From positions 1,922,001 to 1,986,000 of the forward strand of contig NZ_BAAAXV010000009.1 of NCBI RefSeq assembly GCF_039535785.1: DNA of 64,000 nt, given 5' to 3'. Shown piece by piece: positions 16,031 through 24,252 of the stretch. The translations under genes were made by a program, and so were the position numbers. Each line of letters begins with the position of its first letter. Position 1 is the stretch's first letter. This DNA comes from Nonomuraea helvata (GTDB lineage Bacteria; Actinomycetota; Actinomycetes; Streptosporangiales; Streptosporangiaceae). Below the pieces are notes generated by a model, which worked only from the letters and a program-made list of their open reading frames with translations, searched no databases and was not told where the DNA came from.

Positions 16031-17524
16031 CTATGAGCGAGTCGCCTCATAGTCGAGGCGTACGGTCGGGGCGGTCCGGGCCGCCGGCCGCATGGTCAGG
16101 ATCAGCACGGCCAGCCCGGCGAAGATGACCGCGGCCACGAGCCCGGTGACGTGCAGGCTGAAGGTGAACGCCTCCCGCGCCGTGTGCAGCAGTTCCGCGC
16201 TCTGGTCTGCGGGAAGGTGCCGGCTGGCGGCGACCGCGCCGGCCAGCGAGTCGGACGTGCCGTCCGTACGGCTGCGGTAGACCACCGCGGCCACCACACC
16301 GAGCAGCGCGAAGCCGAGCGAACCGCCGAAGTAGTTGCCGGTCTCCGACATCGACGCCGCCGAGCCGGCGCGCTCCGGCGGTACGGACCCGACGACCAGC
16401 CCGGTGCCCAGCGCGAACAGCGGGCCGGTGCCCAGCGCCAGTACGGCGATGCCGATCATCACCAGCGGCAGGGCGAGCGCACCGTGGACGACGACCAGCA
16501 GCAGGCTGCCCAGCGCCGACCCCGCCAGCCCGCCGGCGATCGCGGTCGTCTGCTTCATCCGCCGGGCCAGCGCCGGTGCGGCCATGGTGCCGACCGCCAC
16601 GCCCAGCCCCATCGGAGCGAACAGCACCGCCGACGCGACCGGCGAGAAGCCCAGCACGCTCTGCAGGTACTGGGTCACCAGCAGGCCCGTACCGGCCATG
16701 GCGACGCCGGCGAAGACCAGCCCGACGAGTACGGCCGTGAACGGGCGGTTGCGGAACAGCCGCAGGTCCAGCAGGGGAGCCTCCAGGCGCAGCTGCCGGC
16801 GTACGAACAGGAATCCGATGGCCGCGCCGACGACGAGGGCGGCCGCCGGCACGACCGGCATGCTCTCCACGACCAGCTGCTTGATGCCGTAGACCATCAG
16901 AAGCACCGCCACGAGCGACAGCCCGACGCTGGTCAGGTCCAGCCGGCCGGCCTGGTCGCTACGGAACTCCGGCAGCAGGAGCGGCCCGGCGAGCAGCAGC
17001 AACGCCATCGCCGGCACGGCGGCCAGGAACACCGACCCCCACCAGAAGTGCTGGAGCAGGAATCCGGCGAGTACGGGCCCGAGCGCGCCGCCGGTGAACT
17101 GGCAGGTCGCCCAGATCGCGATGGCCTGCCCGCGCTGTCGTTCGTCGCGGAACATGTTGGTGATCAAGGCAAGTGTGGACGGGGCCAGGGTCGCGCCGGC
17201 GATGCCCAGCAGCGCACGCGCGATGATCAGCATCAGCGGGCTGACCGCGAAGGCGGCCACGACCGACAGCACCGCGAACGCCCCTCCGCCGATCATCAGC
17301 AGCCGTCGGCGGCCGATCCGGTCGCCGAGCGTACCCATCGTGATGACCAGGCCGGCCACCATGAGCCCGTAGCTGTCGCTGATCCACAGCTGCTGGACGT
17401 TGGTGGCACCCAGGTCGGCGCTCAGCCGCGGGAGCGCGAGGAGCAGCGCCGTCATGTCCATCGCGACCAGCAAGGTCGGCAGCATGAGGACGACCAGTCC
17501 CAGCCATGCCCGATTGGTTCGCAT
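16031..17524 (-). CDS. MFS drug exporter, DHA2 (EmrB/QacA) type
   Basis: Proton-driven multidrug efflux pump of 497 residues with about 14 hydrophobic segments. Motif A GDRIGRRRLLMIGG lies after helix 2, and LGPVLAGFLLQHFWWGSVF resembles motif C. The ATG at 17524 with GGGAG upstream begins the usual N-terminus before helix 1; the longer frame adds 22 charged residues. It is divergent from the first DGPF-ECF42 module across about 240 bases, so it may be co-regulated. Confidence 0.9.
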   Translation of the reverse strand: MRTNRAWLGLVVLMLPTLLVAMDMTALLLALPRLSADLGATNVQQLWISDSYGLMVAGLVITMGTLGDRIGRRRLLMIGGGAFAVLSVVAAFAVSPLMLIIARALLGIAGATLAPSTLALITNMFRDERQRGQAIAIWATCQFTGGALGPVLAGFLLQHFWWGSVFLAAVPAMALLLLAGPLLLPEFRSDQAGRLDLTSVGLSLVAVLLMVYGIKQLVVESMPVVPAAALVVGAAIGFLFVRRQLRLEAPLLDLRLFRNRPFTAVLVGLVFAGVAMAGTGLLVTQYLQSVLGFSPVASAVLFAPMGLGVAVGTMAAPALARRMKQTTAIAGGLAGSALGSLLLVVVHGALALPLVMIGIAVLALGTGPLFALGTGLVVGSVPPERAGSAASMSETGNYFGGSLGFALLGVVAAVVYRSRTDGTSDSLAGAVAASRHLPADQSAELLHTAREAFTFSLHVTGLVAAVIFAGLAVLILTMRPAARTAPTVRLDYEATRS

Positions 17525-17687
17525 ATCCTGAACTCCCTGTTCTCTCGACGTTCCGCCTGCTGGTCGGAGCGGCCGAGAGCTTCTTGACACCGGTACGGGC
17601 GGAAATTTCGCGGAGCCGGCCGCCGCGGGGGAGATGCCGACCTCGCGCGCCGGGCGAAGAAATTGCCGCGAAAGTTCTGGCGGGGCA

Positions 17688-17714
17688 TGTCAAGACGACG
17701 TCGGCGGCTCCGAC
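17688..17714 (+). promoter_or_regulatory. Candidate ECF42-type promoter, module 1
   Basis: TGTCAA at 17688-17693, 17 bases, then CGAC at 17711-17714, 50 bases before the DGPF gene start. ECF42 promoters described in the literature carry TGTCGA at -35 and CGA/TC at -10. The matching element before module 2 (19862-19887) raises confidence. Confidence 0.4.
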
Positions 17715-17763
17715 CAACCGGTCGAAGGGCCCGCCGGGGCTCGCGAACCACGAGGAGCACGAG

Positions 17764-18135
17764 ATGAAGTTCCTGATCAGCCTGCACATCAACCCGGCCG
17801 TGCTGGACGCGCTGACCGACGAGGAGAAGGCGGCGATCGGCGACGGCCACGCCGCGTTCATCGAGGCGCTGAAGAGATCCGGCGAGATGATCACCACTCA
17901 GGCGCTGGTCGACCCGTCGCAGGCCGCCGTGGTGTCCGTACGCAACGGCCAGCCGGTGGTGACCGACGGCCCTTTCCTGGAGGCGAAGGAGTACCTGGGC
18001 GGCTTCTACCTGATCGACTGCGAGAACAAGGAGCGGGCGATCGAGCTGGCAGCGCAGATCCCGGACACCGCGATCGAGGGGCTGGGGGTGGAGGTGCGGC
18101 AGGTGATGTTCGCTGACGGACAATTGGAGGCATGA
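17764..18135 (+). CDS. YCII-related DGPF-domain protein, module 1
   Basis: 123-residue YCII-like protein with the core TDGPFLEAKEYLGGFYLID. DGPF proteins are genetically coupled to ECF42 sigma factors and are typically their targets; biochemical role is unknown, with a ferredoxin-like fold resembling an enzyme. Start ATG with GAGGAGCACGAG upstream. It overlaps the sigma factor gene by 4 bases. Confidence 0.88.
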   Translation: MKFLISLHINPAVLDALTDEEKAAIGDGHAAFIEALKRSGEMITTQALVDPSQAAVVSVRNGQPVVTDGPFLEAKEYLGGFYLIDCENKERAIELAAQIPDTAIEGLGVEVRQVMFADGQLEA

Positions 18136-19382
18136 CAGCGCCCCCAGCTATCGAGGACCTGCTGCGTGAGCTCACGCCGCAGGTCCTCGGCGCGTTGGTA
18201 CGCCGGCACGGCCAGTTCGAAGGGTGTGAGGACGCCGTACAGGAGGCCGTCCTCGCCGCCACCGTCCAGTGGCCGGCCGAGGGGGTGCCGGACAATCCGC
18301 GCGGTTGGCTCATGACTGTGGCGTCCCGGCGGCTCATCGACCAGATGCGCAGTGACCACGCGCGCCGTGAGCGGGAGTCGGTGACGGCCACCGACGTGGT
18401 GCCCGAGGACGTACCGGACACCGACGACTCGCTCGTCCTGCTCTTCCTGTGCTGCCATCCGACGCTGACCGCGGCCTCCCAGACCGCCCTGACGCTGCGG
18501 GCGGTCGGCGGCCTGACCACTGCCGAGATCGCCCGCGCGTTCCTGGTGCCGGAGGCCACCATGGCGGCCAGGATCAGCCGGGCCAAGCAGCGCATCAAGG
18601 CCGCAGGCAGCTCGTTCAGCCTGCCGGACGGCGCGGAGCGCGAGGAGCGGCTACGGGTCGTCCTGCACGTCCTCTACCTGATCTTCAACGAGGGCTATAC
18701 CGCCTCGTCGGGCAGCGAGTTGCACCGCGCCGACCTCGCACGGGAGGCGATCCGGCTGACCAGGATGGTCCACGCGCAGCTGCCCGAGGACGGCGAGGTG
18801 ACCGGGCTGCTCGCGCTGATGCTGCTGACCCACGCCCGCCGGGAGACCCGCACGACGGAGGCCGGCGACCTGGTGCCGCTGGACGAGCAGGACCGTACGG
18901 AGTGGGACCGCGTACTGATCGACGAGGGCATCGAGCTGGTCAAGACGTCGCTGGCCGGCCCGGAGCTGGGCCCTTACCAACTGCAGGCCGCCATCGCCGC
19001 CACGCACGCCGACGCGGCCACGGCCGAGGAGACCAACTGGGCACAGGTGCACGCCCTTTACCTGATCCTGGAACGGATCGCACCCAACCCGATGGTCACC
19101 CTCAACCGGGCGATCGCACTCGCCGAGACGGAGGGGCCCCTGGCCGGGCTGGCTCTGCTGTCCACATTGGACGGTGACGAGCGGATGGCCGGACATCACC
19201 GGCTGCTGTCGGTACGGGCGCATCTGCTGGAGAAGACCGGCGACACGGCGGGGGCGTACGAGCACTACCGGCGCGCCGCGAAGTCAACCGCCAGCATCGC
19301 CGAGCAGCGCTACCTGGAGTCCCGGGCCAGCCGGGTAAGGGAGCCGCGGTCCTCTTCAGGGAAGCTTGCGGAAGACGCCTGA
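18132..19382 (+). CDS. ECF42-type RNA polymerase sigma factor, module 1
   Basis: Extracytoplasmic-function sigma factor of 416 residues. The N-terminal third has sigma region 2 (GCEDAVQEAVLAA, NPRGWLMTVASRRLIDQM) and region 4 (LTTAEIARAFLVPEATMAAR). The remaining 230 residues form the TPR-like C-terminal extension typical of ECF42, which replaces an anti-sigma factor; it contains the usual NEGYTASSG and EETNWAQVHALY motifs. Translationally coupled to the DGPF gene. Confidence 0.92.
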   Translation: MTAPPAIEDLLRELTPQVLGALVRRHGQFEGCEDAVQEAVLAATVQWPAEGVPDNPRGWLMTVASRRLIDQMRSDHARRERESVTATDVVPEDVPDTDDSLVLLFLCCHPTLTAASQTALTLRAVGGLTTAEIARAFLVPEATMAARISRAKQRIKAAGSSFSLPDGAEREERLRVVLHVLYLIFNEGYTASSGSELHRADLAREAIRLTRMVHAQLPEDGEVTGLLALMLLTHARRETRTTEAGDLVPLDEQDRTEWDRVLIDEGIELVKTSLAGPELGPYQLQAAIAATHADAATAEETNWAQVHALYLILERIAPNPMVTLNRAIALAETEGPLAGLALLSTLDGDERMAGHHRLLSVRAHLLEKTGDTAGAYEHYRRAAKSTASIAEQRYLESRASRVREPRSSSGKLAEDA

Positions 19383-19837
19383 AGCTCTGCCGATCACTCC
19401 GGTGGCCAGGAGCGGGCCGCCGGGGACGGCCGACAGCGAGGTCAGTTCGCCGCCCGCCGGAACCCTGGTCCAGTGGCCGGAGGGGGCACGTCCGAGCCGA
19501 TGTTGCCGCGTTCTATCGGGAAGTCGCTTCTCGTCCAGTGGTCGCCATCCCAGTGGAAGACCGTGGGGCGGTGCGGGCCGTCGGCCATCGGCAGCCAGGC
19601 GCCGATTCCGACGATGTCCCAGCCGAAGGCCCACGCGTCGTGCCCGCCGGTGGCGATGACCTGTCCGTAGGTGACCGACGACTGGGCGGCCACCAGTTTC
19701 CAGCGGTCGTTGCCGTCGTCCCAAGGGGCGGTCCACGAGAGCCAGAGGCCGGCGGCCGTGGCCGCCAACCCGAGCCACAGGCCGCTGGTGCTCGCCGTGC
19801 CTCCCGGCGCGCGGGTGTCGGAGCTGGACCGGGGCAT
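19356..19837 (-). pseudogene. Frameshifted beta-propeller-like exported protein
   Basis: From an ATG at 19837 one frame encodes a membrane helix (TSGLWLGLAATAAGLWLSW) then propeller-like repeats (VIATGGHDAWAFGWDI, PTVFHWDGDHWTRSDFP). Around 19470-19500 the similar pattern continues in another frame (SGHWTRVPAGGELTSLSAVP, LLATGVIGRASG), ending at 19356. A single indel would join them, so this looks like a recently broken gene of about 160 codons. Its tail overlaps the 3' end of the first sigma factor by 27 bases. Function unknown. Confidence 0.5.
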
Positions 19838-19861
19838 CTTAAGAAAAGTTCGCGTACGGTC

Positions 19862-19887
19862 TGTCGAATTCGCGTCGCCCGTCCGAC
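19862..19887 (+). promoter_or_regulatory. Candidate ECF42-type promoter, module 2
   Basis: TGTCGA at 19862-19867, 16 bases, then CGAC at 19884-19887, 42 bases before the DGPF start. It matches the published ECF42 motif exactly and parallels the element at 17688-17714. Confidence 0.48.
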
Positions 19888-19928
19888 GTAGAGGTGTACC
19901 GACCAGACACGCAGCCAAGGAGTCCATC

Positions 19929-20276
19929 ATGGCCCAGTACGCGATCCTCATCTTCGACAACGCCGAGGCCGGCGACTACACGCTGGAGCAGCAGGCGGCG
20001 AGCAAGCGGCACGCCGACGACCTCATCGAGTCCGGCGCCATGATCACGGCGTATGCGCTGCAGTCCGCCGACACTGCCACCTCGCTGCGCGGCGACCTGG
20101 TCACCGACGGCCCCTTCATCGACTCCAAGGAAGTCATCGCCGGCGTTTGCATCATCGAGGCCCCCGACCTGGACGCCGCCCTGGAACTGGCGCGTCATAA
20201 CCCGGCCGTCCAGTGGGGCCGCGGCGGTGTCGAGGTGCGGCCTGTCGCGGGCGGTGTCGCGCCCATCGCCCGATGA
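19929..20276 (+). CDS. YCII-related DGPF-domain protein, module 2
   Basis: 115 residues with the core VTDGPFIDSKEVIAGVCII, paralogous to the protein at 17764-18135 but clearly diverged. ATG at 19929 with AAGGAG upstream. Its stop overlaps the start of the second sigma factor (ATGA). Confidence 0.88.
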   Translation: MAQYAILIFDNAEAGDYTLEQQAASKRHADDLIESGAMITAYALQSADTATSLRGDLVTDGPFIDSKEVIAGVCIIEAPDLDAALELARHNPAVQWGRGGVEVRPVAGGVAPIAR

Positions 20277-21565
20277 CGGCTGCGACGGACGCAGGACGGG
20301 CGGTCGCTGATGCGCACCGGCGCGAGTGGGCCTTCGTGCTCGCGGCGACGGTGCGCGTCGCGCAGGACCTGGACCTGGCCGAGGAGTGCGTACAGGAGGC
20401 GTACGCCGCGGCGCTGTCGGCCTGGGAACGCGACGGGATCCCGGGCAACCCTGCGGCGTGGCTCACCACCGCGGCCAAGCGTCGGGCGATGGACGCCATT
20501 CGCCGCGAGCGGACGTTCCGCGCGAGGCTGCCGCTGCTGGTGGAACCCGAAGAGGCCGTCGACGAGCTCGCCTTGGACGAGCTGGACAAACCGGATGAGG
20601 GGCAGGCCATGGACCCGGAGGATGTCATCCCCGATGAGTGGCTGCGGCTCATCTTCACCTGCTGCCATCCCGCGCTCGCGCAGGAGGCGCAACTCGCGCT
20701 GACGCTGCGGCTGGTGTGCGGGCTGCCGACACCGGACGTTGCCCGGGCGCTGCTGGTGTCGGAACAGACGATGGCCGCCCGCATCACCCGAGCGAAGAAA
20801 AAGATCTCCGCCGCCCGCATCCCCTACCGGGTGCCGCGCCCGGCGGAACTGCCGGATCGGCTCACGGCCGTGCTCGGCGTGCTCCACCTGCTGTTCGCTG
20901 CCGGGCACACGGCCCCATCCGGCCCCACGCTCATGCGCACCGACCTGGCCGACCGCGCGCTGCACCTGGCCCGCACGCTGCGGGGCCTCATGCCCGACGA
21001 GCCCGAGGTCTGCGGGCTGCTGGCGCTGCTCCTGGTCACCGACGCCCGGCGCGTCACCCGAACCGGCGCCGGCGGTCGGCTGGTGCGGCTTGAGGAGCAG
21101 GACCGCTCGCTGTGGGACCGCGGCGCGCTGGCCGAGGCGCACGAGTTGATCGTGGCCGGGTTGCGGGGTGGCCGCGCGGGGCGTTACCTGCTGCAGGCGG
21201 CGATCGCCTCGCTGTATGCCGAGGCGCCGACGTATGAGGAGACGGACTGGCCGCAGATCGTGGCACTCTACGACAGGCTGCTGTCGCTCTGGCCCTCGCC
21301 GGTGGTTGCGCTGAACCGGACCGTGTCGGTGTCGATGGCCCAAGGACCGGCGGTCGCGCTGGCGCAGGTCGAGGCGCTGGAGCAGGAGGGCCGGCTCTCC
21401 CGGTACCAGTACTTGCCGGCGATCAAGGCGGAGCTGCTGCAGCGACTCGGGCGTACGGACGAGGCGGCGGCCGCGTACCGGCAGGCGCTGGAGCTGACCG
21501 GCAACGAGGCTGAGCGGGAATACCTGGCCGGGCGCCTCACCGGCCAGGAGGCCGGCCCCGCGTAA
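20273..21565 (+). CDS. ECF42-type RNA polymerase sigma factor, module 2
   Basis: 430-residue sigma factor with the same architecture as the one at 18132-19382: region 2 (LAEECVQEAYAAAL, NPAAWLTTAAKRRAMDAI), region 4 (LPTPDVARALLVSEQTMAAR) and the long TPR-like C-terminal extension with AGHTAPSG and EETDWPQIVALYDRL. The paralogs are diverged, so each probably has its own regulon. It is the last intact chromosomal gene before mobile-element debris. Confidence 0.92.
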   Translation: MTAATDAGRAVADAHRREWAFVLAATVRVAQDLDLAEECVQEAYAAALSAWERDGIPGNPAAWLTTAAKRRAMDAIRRERTFRARLPLLVEPEEAVDELALDELDKPDEGQAMDPEDVIPDEWLRLIFTCCHPALAQEAQLALTLRLVCGLPTPDVARALLVSEQTMAARITRAKKKISAARIPYRVPRPAELPDRLTAVLGVLHLLFAAGHTAPSGPTLMRTDLADRALHLARTLRGLMPDEPEVCGLLALLLVTDARRVTRTGAGGRLVRLEEQDRSLWDRGALAEAHELIVAGLRGGRAGRYLLQAAIASLYAEAPTYEETDWPQIVALYDRLLSLWPSPVVALNRTVSVSMAQGPAVALAQVEALEQEGRLSRYQYLPAIKAELLQRLGRTDEAAAAYRQALELTGNEAEREYLAGRLTGQEAGPA

Positions 21566-21587
21566 GGGATCATGTACTGCGCAGGCA

Positions 21588-21710
21588 CCCCAGGCTGGCT
21601 TCGTCATGCTGAACGCGCTAGTGCTGTTCAACACGTGGTACATGGACAGCGCGGTTACCTGGTCCCGCGCGGAGAGCTTCCACGTTCGCGACGAGGCCTG
21701 CCGCCGGCGG
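21588..21710 (+). mobile_element. Tn3-family transposase C-terminal fragment
   Basis: The frame through ATG 21606 reads GFVMLNALVLFNTWYMDSAV and then RAESFHVRDEA, the recognisable C-terminal end of Tn3-type transposases (LNALVLWNTRYMDAAL...VRDEDVARLSP). Homology stops in a frameshift soon after. Only about 35 codons remain, so it is a dead relic. Confidence 0.6.
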
Positions 21711-21732
21711 CGGTCACTGGCCCCGGCCTGGC

Positions 21733-22230
21733 CCCCCCACGCTGCTGAGCGCCGCCGAGTACGGCCGGCTGCCCGCCATCGAGCGCGACGCCTACGACGA
21801 AGCCCGGCTCGACCATCATGCGCGGCTGGTGGTGGCCACCTCCGCCGTTCGCCACACGGTGACCTGCGGGCGGCGCCTGGTGCTGCTCAACCGGCACGGG
21901 ATCAGCGCCCGCTGCGGGCTGATCGTCTCGCGCCCGGCAGGCACCGGCAAGACCATCGCCATCGCCCAGCTCGGACGCGCCCTCCTGGCATCTGCTGGAT
22001 TGAGGGACGGTCGGCTCCACGACGCCCGGCACACCGCCGCAACCGTCCTGCTGGTCCTCGGGGTCCCCGAGAGAACGGTGATGGCCATCATGGAGTGGTC
22101 CAGTAGCGGAATGGCACGCCGGTACCAGCACGTCACCGACGGCATCCGGAACACGGTGGCCAAGCAGGTTGACGGCCTGCTCTGGGAGACGAGTAAGGAG
22201 GGAGACGAGTCCTCCGAAGAGGTCAACTGA
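21733..22230 (+). pseudogene. Chimeric relic: TniB-like ATPase fused to integrase C-terminus
   Basis: One open frame joins two unrelated parts. Codons up to about 21985 encode the N-terminal portion of a transposition ATPase (TLLSAAEYGRLPAIERDAY; Walker A-like RPAGTGKTIAI). After GRALLASA the frame becomes the end of a tyrosine recombinase: LRDGRLHDARHTAATVLLVL, GVPERTVMAIMEW, and the catalytic Tyr in ARRYQHVTD. The integrase tail is nearly the same as that at 27880-28081 but keeps five residues lost there. No good start is present. It is probably deletion-generated and nonfunctional. Confidence 0.62.
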
Positions 22231-22235
22231 GACTG

Positions 22236-22353
22236 GAATAGCGAAAGGGGCCGACTTGGATGGGGTCGGCCCCTTCGCGTTTACTGCCTCAACCAGGCGC
22301 GGAGGATAGGGGATTTGAACCCCTGAAAGGTTGCCCTAAACACGCTTTCCAAG
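22236..22353. other. Left attachment site (attL/attR-type, 118 bp), with tRNA-Ser 3' half
   Basis: 118 bases match 28099-28216 with two mismatches (positions in GAAAGG/GATAGG and CTAAAC/CTATAC). They include the tRNA terminator hairpin and the 3' half of tRNA-Ser up to the anticodon loop (CTTTCCAAG on this strand). Beyond 22353 the sequence no longer matches the tRNA, so only a 3' half-tRNA is present here. This marks the outer junction of an integrated element. Confidence 0.88.
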
Positions 22354-22449
22354 TCTGTGGACCTTCGTTCACCGCTGGTCACGCCGGTCTCTAACTGGGA
22401 CGAGGAGCCAGACGGGAACCCTGGTGAACACCCTTGTACGGGGCTGAAC

Positions 22450-22469
22450 TGAGACCCTAAATGAGACCC
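22450..22469. other. Paired arm-type direct repeats, left end of island
   Basis: TGAGACCC occurs at 22450-22457 and 22462-22469, 12 bases apart start to start. The same pair with the same spacing lies at 28079-28098. Such paired short repeats on each side of a core are typical integrase or excisionase arm sites. Confidence 0.5.
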
Positions 22470-22485
22470 CGCCAGAGGCGGATCG

Positions 22486-22528
22486 GGCTGTAACACCGGG
22501 GGCGCCGCCCGAGTGTTACAGCCTTTTT
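22486..22528 (+). terminator. Strong intrinsic terminator inside left island end
   Basis: Perfect 11-base arms GGCTGTAACAC / GTGTTACAGCC with a GC-rich loop, followed by TTTTT on the + strand. It faces transcription entering from the left and lies just beyond the arsI stop. Nothing else is seen in 22354-22571. Confidence 0.8.
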
Positions 22529-22571
22529 GCGTGTGCGAGCTGGCCGCAGGGAGGCCGGTAGAGGGCGTGAG

Positions 22572-23042
22572 TTAGCAGCAGCTCTTCGAGGCGTTGACCG
22601 GTTCGACGGTCAACTCGCCGGCCGGTGCCGTGGCCGGGGTGCAGCAGGCGGAATCGGCTTCTTTGGTAAGGGTGTCGGCGTCGGCCTTGACCACGTACAC
22701 CTCCCACGGCTCGGCACCCGGGCCACGAACCCAGACCTTGTCCTGAAGGGCGTAGCAGCAGGAGGTGTCGTTCTCCTCGAAGGTAGCCAGTCCGCCGTCC
22801 TTGAGCCGCTGGGTGGCGGCGTTGACCTGGGCGGTGTCCTCGACCTCGACGCCGAGATGGTCCATGCGGGTCGGCTCCCCTTCCTCGCCCTCGATGAGCA
22901 CCAGCTTGAGCGGGGGTTCGGCGATCGCGAAGTTGGCGTAGCCAGGGCGGCGCTTGGCCGGTTCGGTGCCGAACAGCTTGGAGTAGAAGGTGATCGAGCT
23001 CTCCAGGTCGGCGACACGGAGGGCGAGTTGGACGCGAGACAT
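22572..23042 (-). CDS. arsI: ArsI/CadI-family C-As lyase metalloenzyme
   Basis: Glyoxalase-fold (vicinal oxygen chelate) Fe(II) dioxygenase that cleaves the C-As bond of trivalent organoarsenicals such as methylarsenite; actinobacterial homologs are also called CadI. 156 residues: MSRVQLALRV, FYSKLFGTEPAKRRPGYANF, MDHLGVEVED, and the substrate-binding vicinal cysteines in NDTSCCYALQDKVWV. Metal ligands His in MDHLG and Glu in WEVY are visible; the first ligand position is Gln, as in many actinobacterial members. The tail ends with two more Cys-Cys pairs. Divergent from arsR. Confidence 0.9.
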   Translation of the reverse strand: MSRVQLALRVADLESSITFYSKLFGTEPAKRRPGYANFAIAEPPLKLVLIEGEEGEPTRMDHLGVEVEDTAQVNAATQRLKDGGLATFEENDTSCCYALQDKVWVRGPGAEPWEVYVVKADADTLTKEADSACCTPATAPAGELTVEPVNASKSCC

Positions 23043-23125
23043 GACGATCTCCCATCGTTGTTTCGACGAATGTCTAAGTAGTGCTGAGTTTGCGCCTCTG
23101 CTTAGGAATCTGTCAAATTAGAGAT

Positions 23126-23509
23126 ATGTCGAAACAGGAGCTGCCGGTGCTCGCCTCCGAGTGCTGCACACCGCTGATCGCGGAGCCGATCGCTGAAGAT
23201 GAGGCCGCCGAGATGGCGCGTGTGTTCAAGGCGCTCGGCGACCCGATCCGGTTGCGACTGCTGTCCCTGATCGGCGCGCACGAAAGCGGCCGCCAGGTTG
23301 GTGACGGGGTGTGCGTGTGCGAGTTGACTGGTGCCTTCGCGGTGACGGCGCCGACGATCTCGCATCATCTGAAAGTGCTGCGTGAGGCTGGTCTGATCGA
23401 CAGCCAGCGGCGCGGCACCTGGGTCTACTACTGGATCATCCCGGCCACACTGAAGCGTCTGACCAGTGTTCTCGCCCTGCCCGAGACGCTTGTCGCGGAC
23501 GCGCGGTGA
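23126..23509 (+). CDS. arsR: ArsR-family arsenite-responsive repressor (first copy)
   Basis: 127-residue ArsR/SmtB repressor. Winged helix with VFKALGDPIRLRLLSLI and TISHHLKVLREAGLI; a CVCEL motif before the recognition helix and an N-terminal Cys-Cys pair (ASECCTP) are likely arsenite ligands. The ATG at 23126 follows an 83-base divergent region shared with arsI, so it probably controls both directions. Its stop overlaps the aquaporin start by 4 bases. Confidence 0.9.
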   Translation: MSKQELPVLASECCTPLIAEPIAEDEAAEMARVFKALGDPIRLRLLSLIGAHESGRQVGDGVCVCELTGAFAVTAPTISHHLKVLREAGLIDSQRRGTWVYYWIIPATLKRLTSVLALPETLVADAR

Positions 23510-24243
23510 ACCTGGCGCGCCGGACGCTTGCCGAGTTCGCCGGCACCGCCGCTCTGGTGGCCGTGGTGGTCGGCTCCGGCATCATGGCAACCGATCTTTC
23601 GCGTGACGTCGGCGTACAACTGCTGGCCAACAGTCTGGCCACGGCGGCGGGCCTGGCGGTGCTCATCTTGATCCTCGGGCCCGTGTCCGGCGCGCACTTC
23701 AATCCGGTCGTCTCGGTGGCGGCCTGGGTACTCACCCGACGCGACGCTGCCCCGGCGATGCGCGGACGGGAGGTGGCGGCCTACCTGCCTGCCCAGGTCG
23801 CCGGAGCCGTCGCGGGAGCCGTCCTGGCGAACGCCATGTTCGCGCTCCCTGCCGTTCAGATATCGGCTCGTGACCGGTCGGCGCCTCACCTGCTGCTGGG
23901 TGAGGTGGTGGCCACCGCGGGACTCATCGTGGTCGTCTTCGCGTTGGCCCGGCAAGGCCGCGCCGCGCTCGCCCCGGTCACGGTCGGCGGCTACATCGGC
24001 GCCGCCTACTGGTTCACCAGCAGTACGAGCTTCGCCAACCCCGCTGTCACCCTGGGGCGGGCCTTCACCGACACCTTCGCCGGGATCGCCCCTGCTTCGG
24101 TGCCCGGGTTCATCGTCGCCCAACTGGCCGGTGCCGCGCTCGGCGGCCTGCTGCTGGTCGTGTTCTACCCGAACAACCCGCAGCCCGGTACGGAGCCCGC
24201 CCGTGGCTCCGCCTACCAGGCCGCCGCTGATCAGCCTCGATAG
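23506..24243 (+). CDS. MIP-family aquaglyceroporin, arsenite channel (AqpS-like)
   Basis: Membrane channel of 245 residues with six hydrophobic helices and the two pore half-helix motifs HFNPVVS and FANPAVT (second Asn-Pro-Ala canonical, first Asn-Pro-Val). In ars operons lacking ArsB or Acr3 an aquaporin such as S. meliloti AqpS lets arsenite leave passively as ArsC generates it. That role is inferred from position between arsR and arsC. GTG start overlaps arsR. Confidence 0.85.
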   Translation: MNLARRTLAEFAGTAALVAVVVGSGIMATDLSRDVGVQLLANSLATAAGLAVLILILGPVSGAHFNPVVSVAAWVLTRRDAAPAMRGREVAAYLPAQVAGAVAGAVLANAMFALPAVQISARDRSAPHLLLGEVVATAGLIVVVFALARQGRAALAPVTVGGYIGAAYWFTSSTSFANPAVTLGRAFTDTFAGIAPASVPGFIVAQLAGAALGGLLLVVFYPNNPQPGTEPARGSAYQAAADQPR

Positions 24244-24252
24244 GAGACAGCC

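Noticed and set aside
16151..17587. 478-codon plus-strand frame opposite the drug exporter
   Set aside because: Arg/Gln/Asp-rich low-complexity translation without homology; the minus-strand exporter has clear membrane helices and motifs.
22299..22353. A second tRNA-Ser gene at the left att
   Set aside because: Only the 3' half up to the anticodon loop is present; the 5' half does not fold, so it is an att scar and not a gene.
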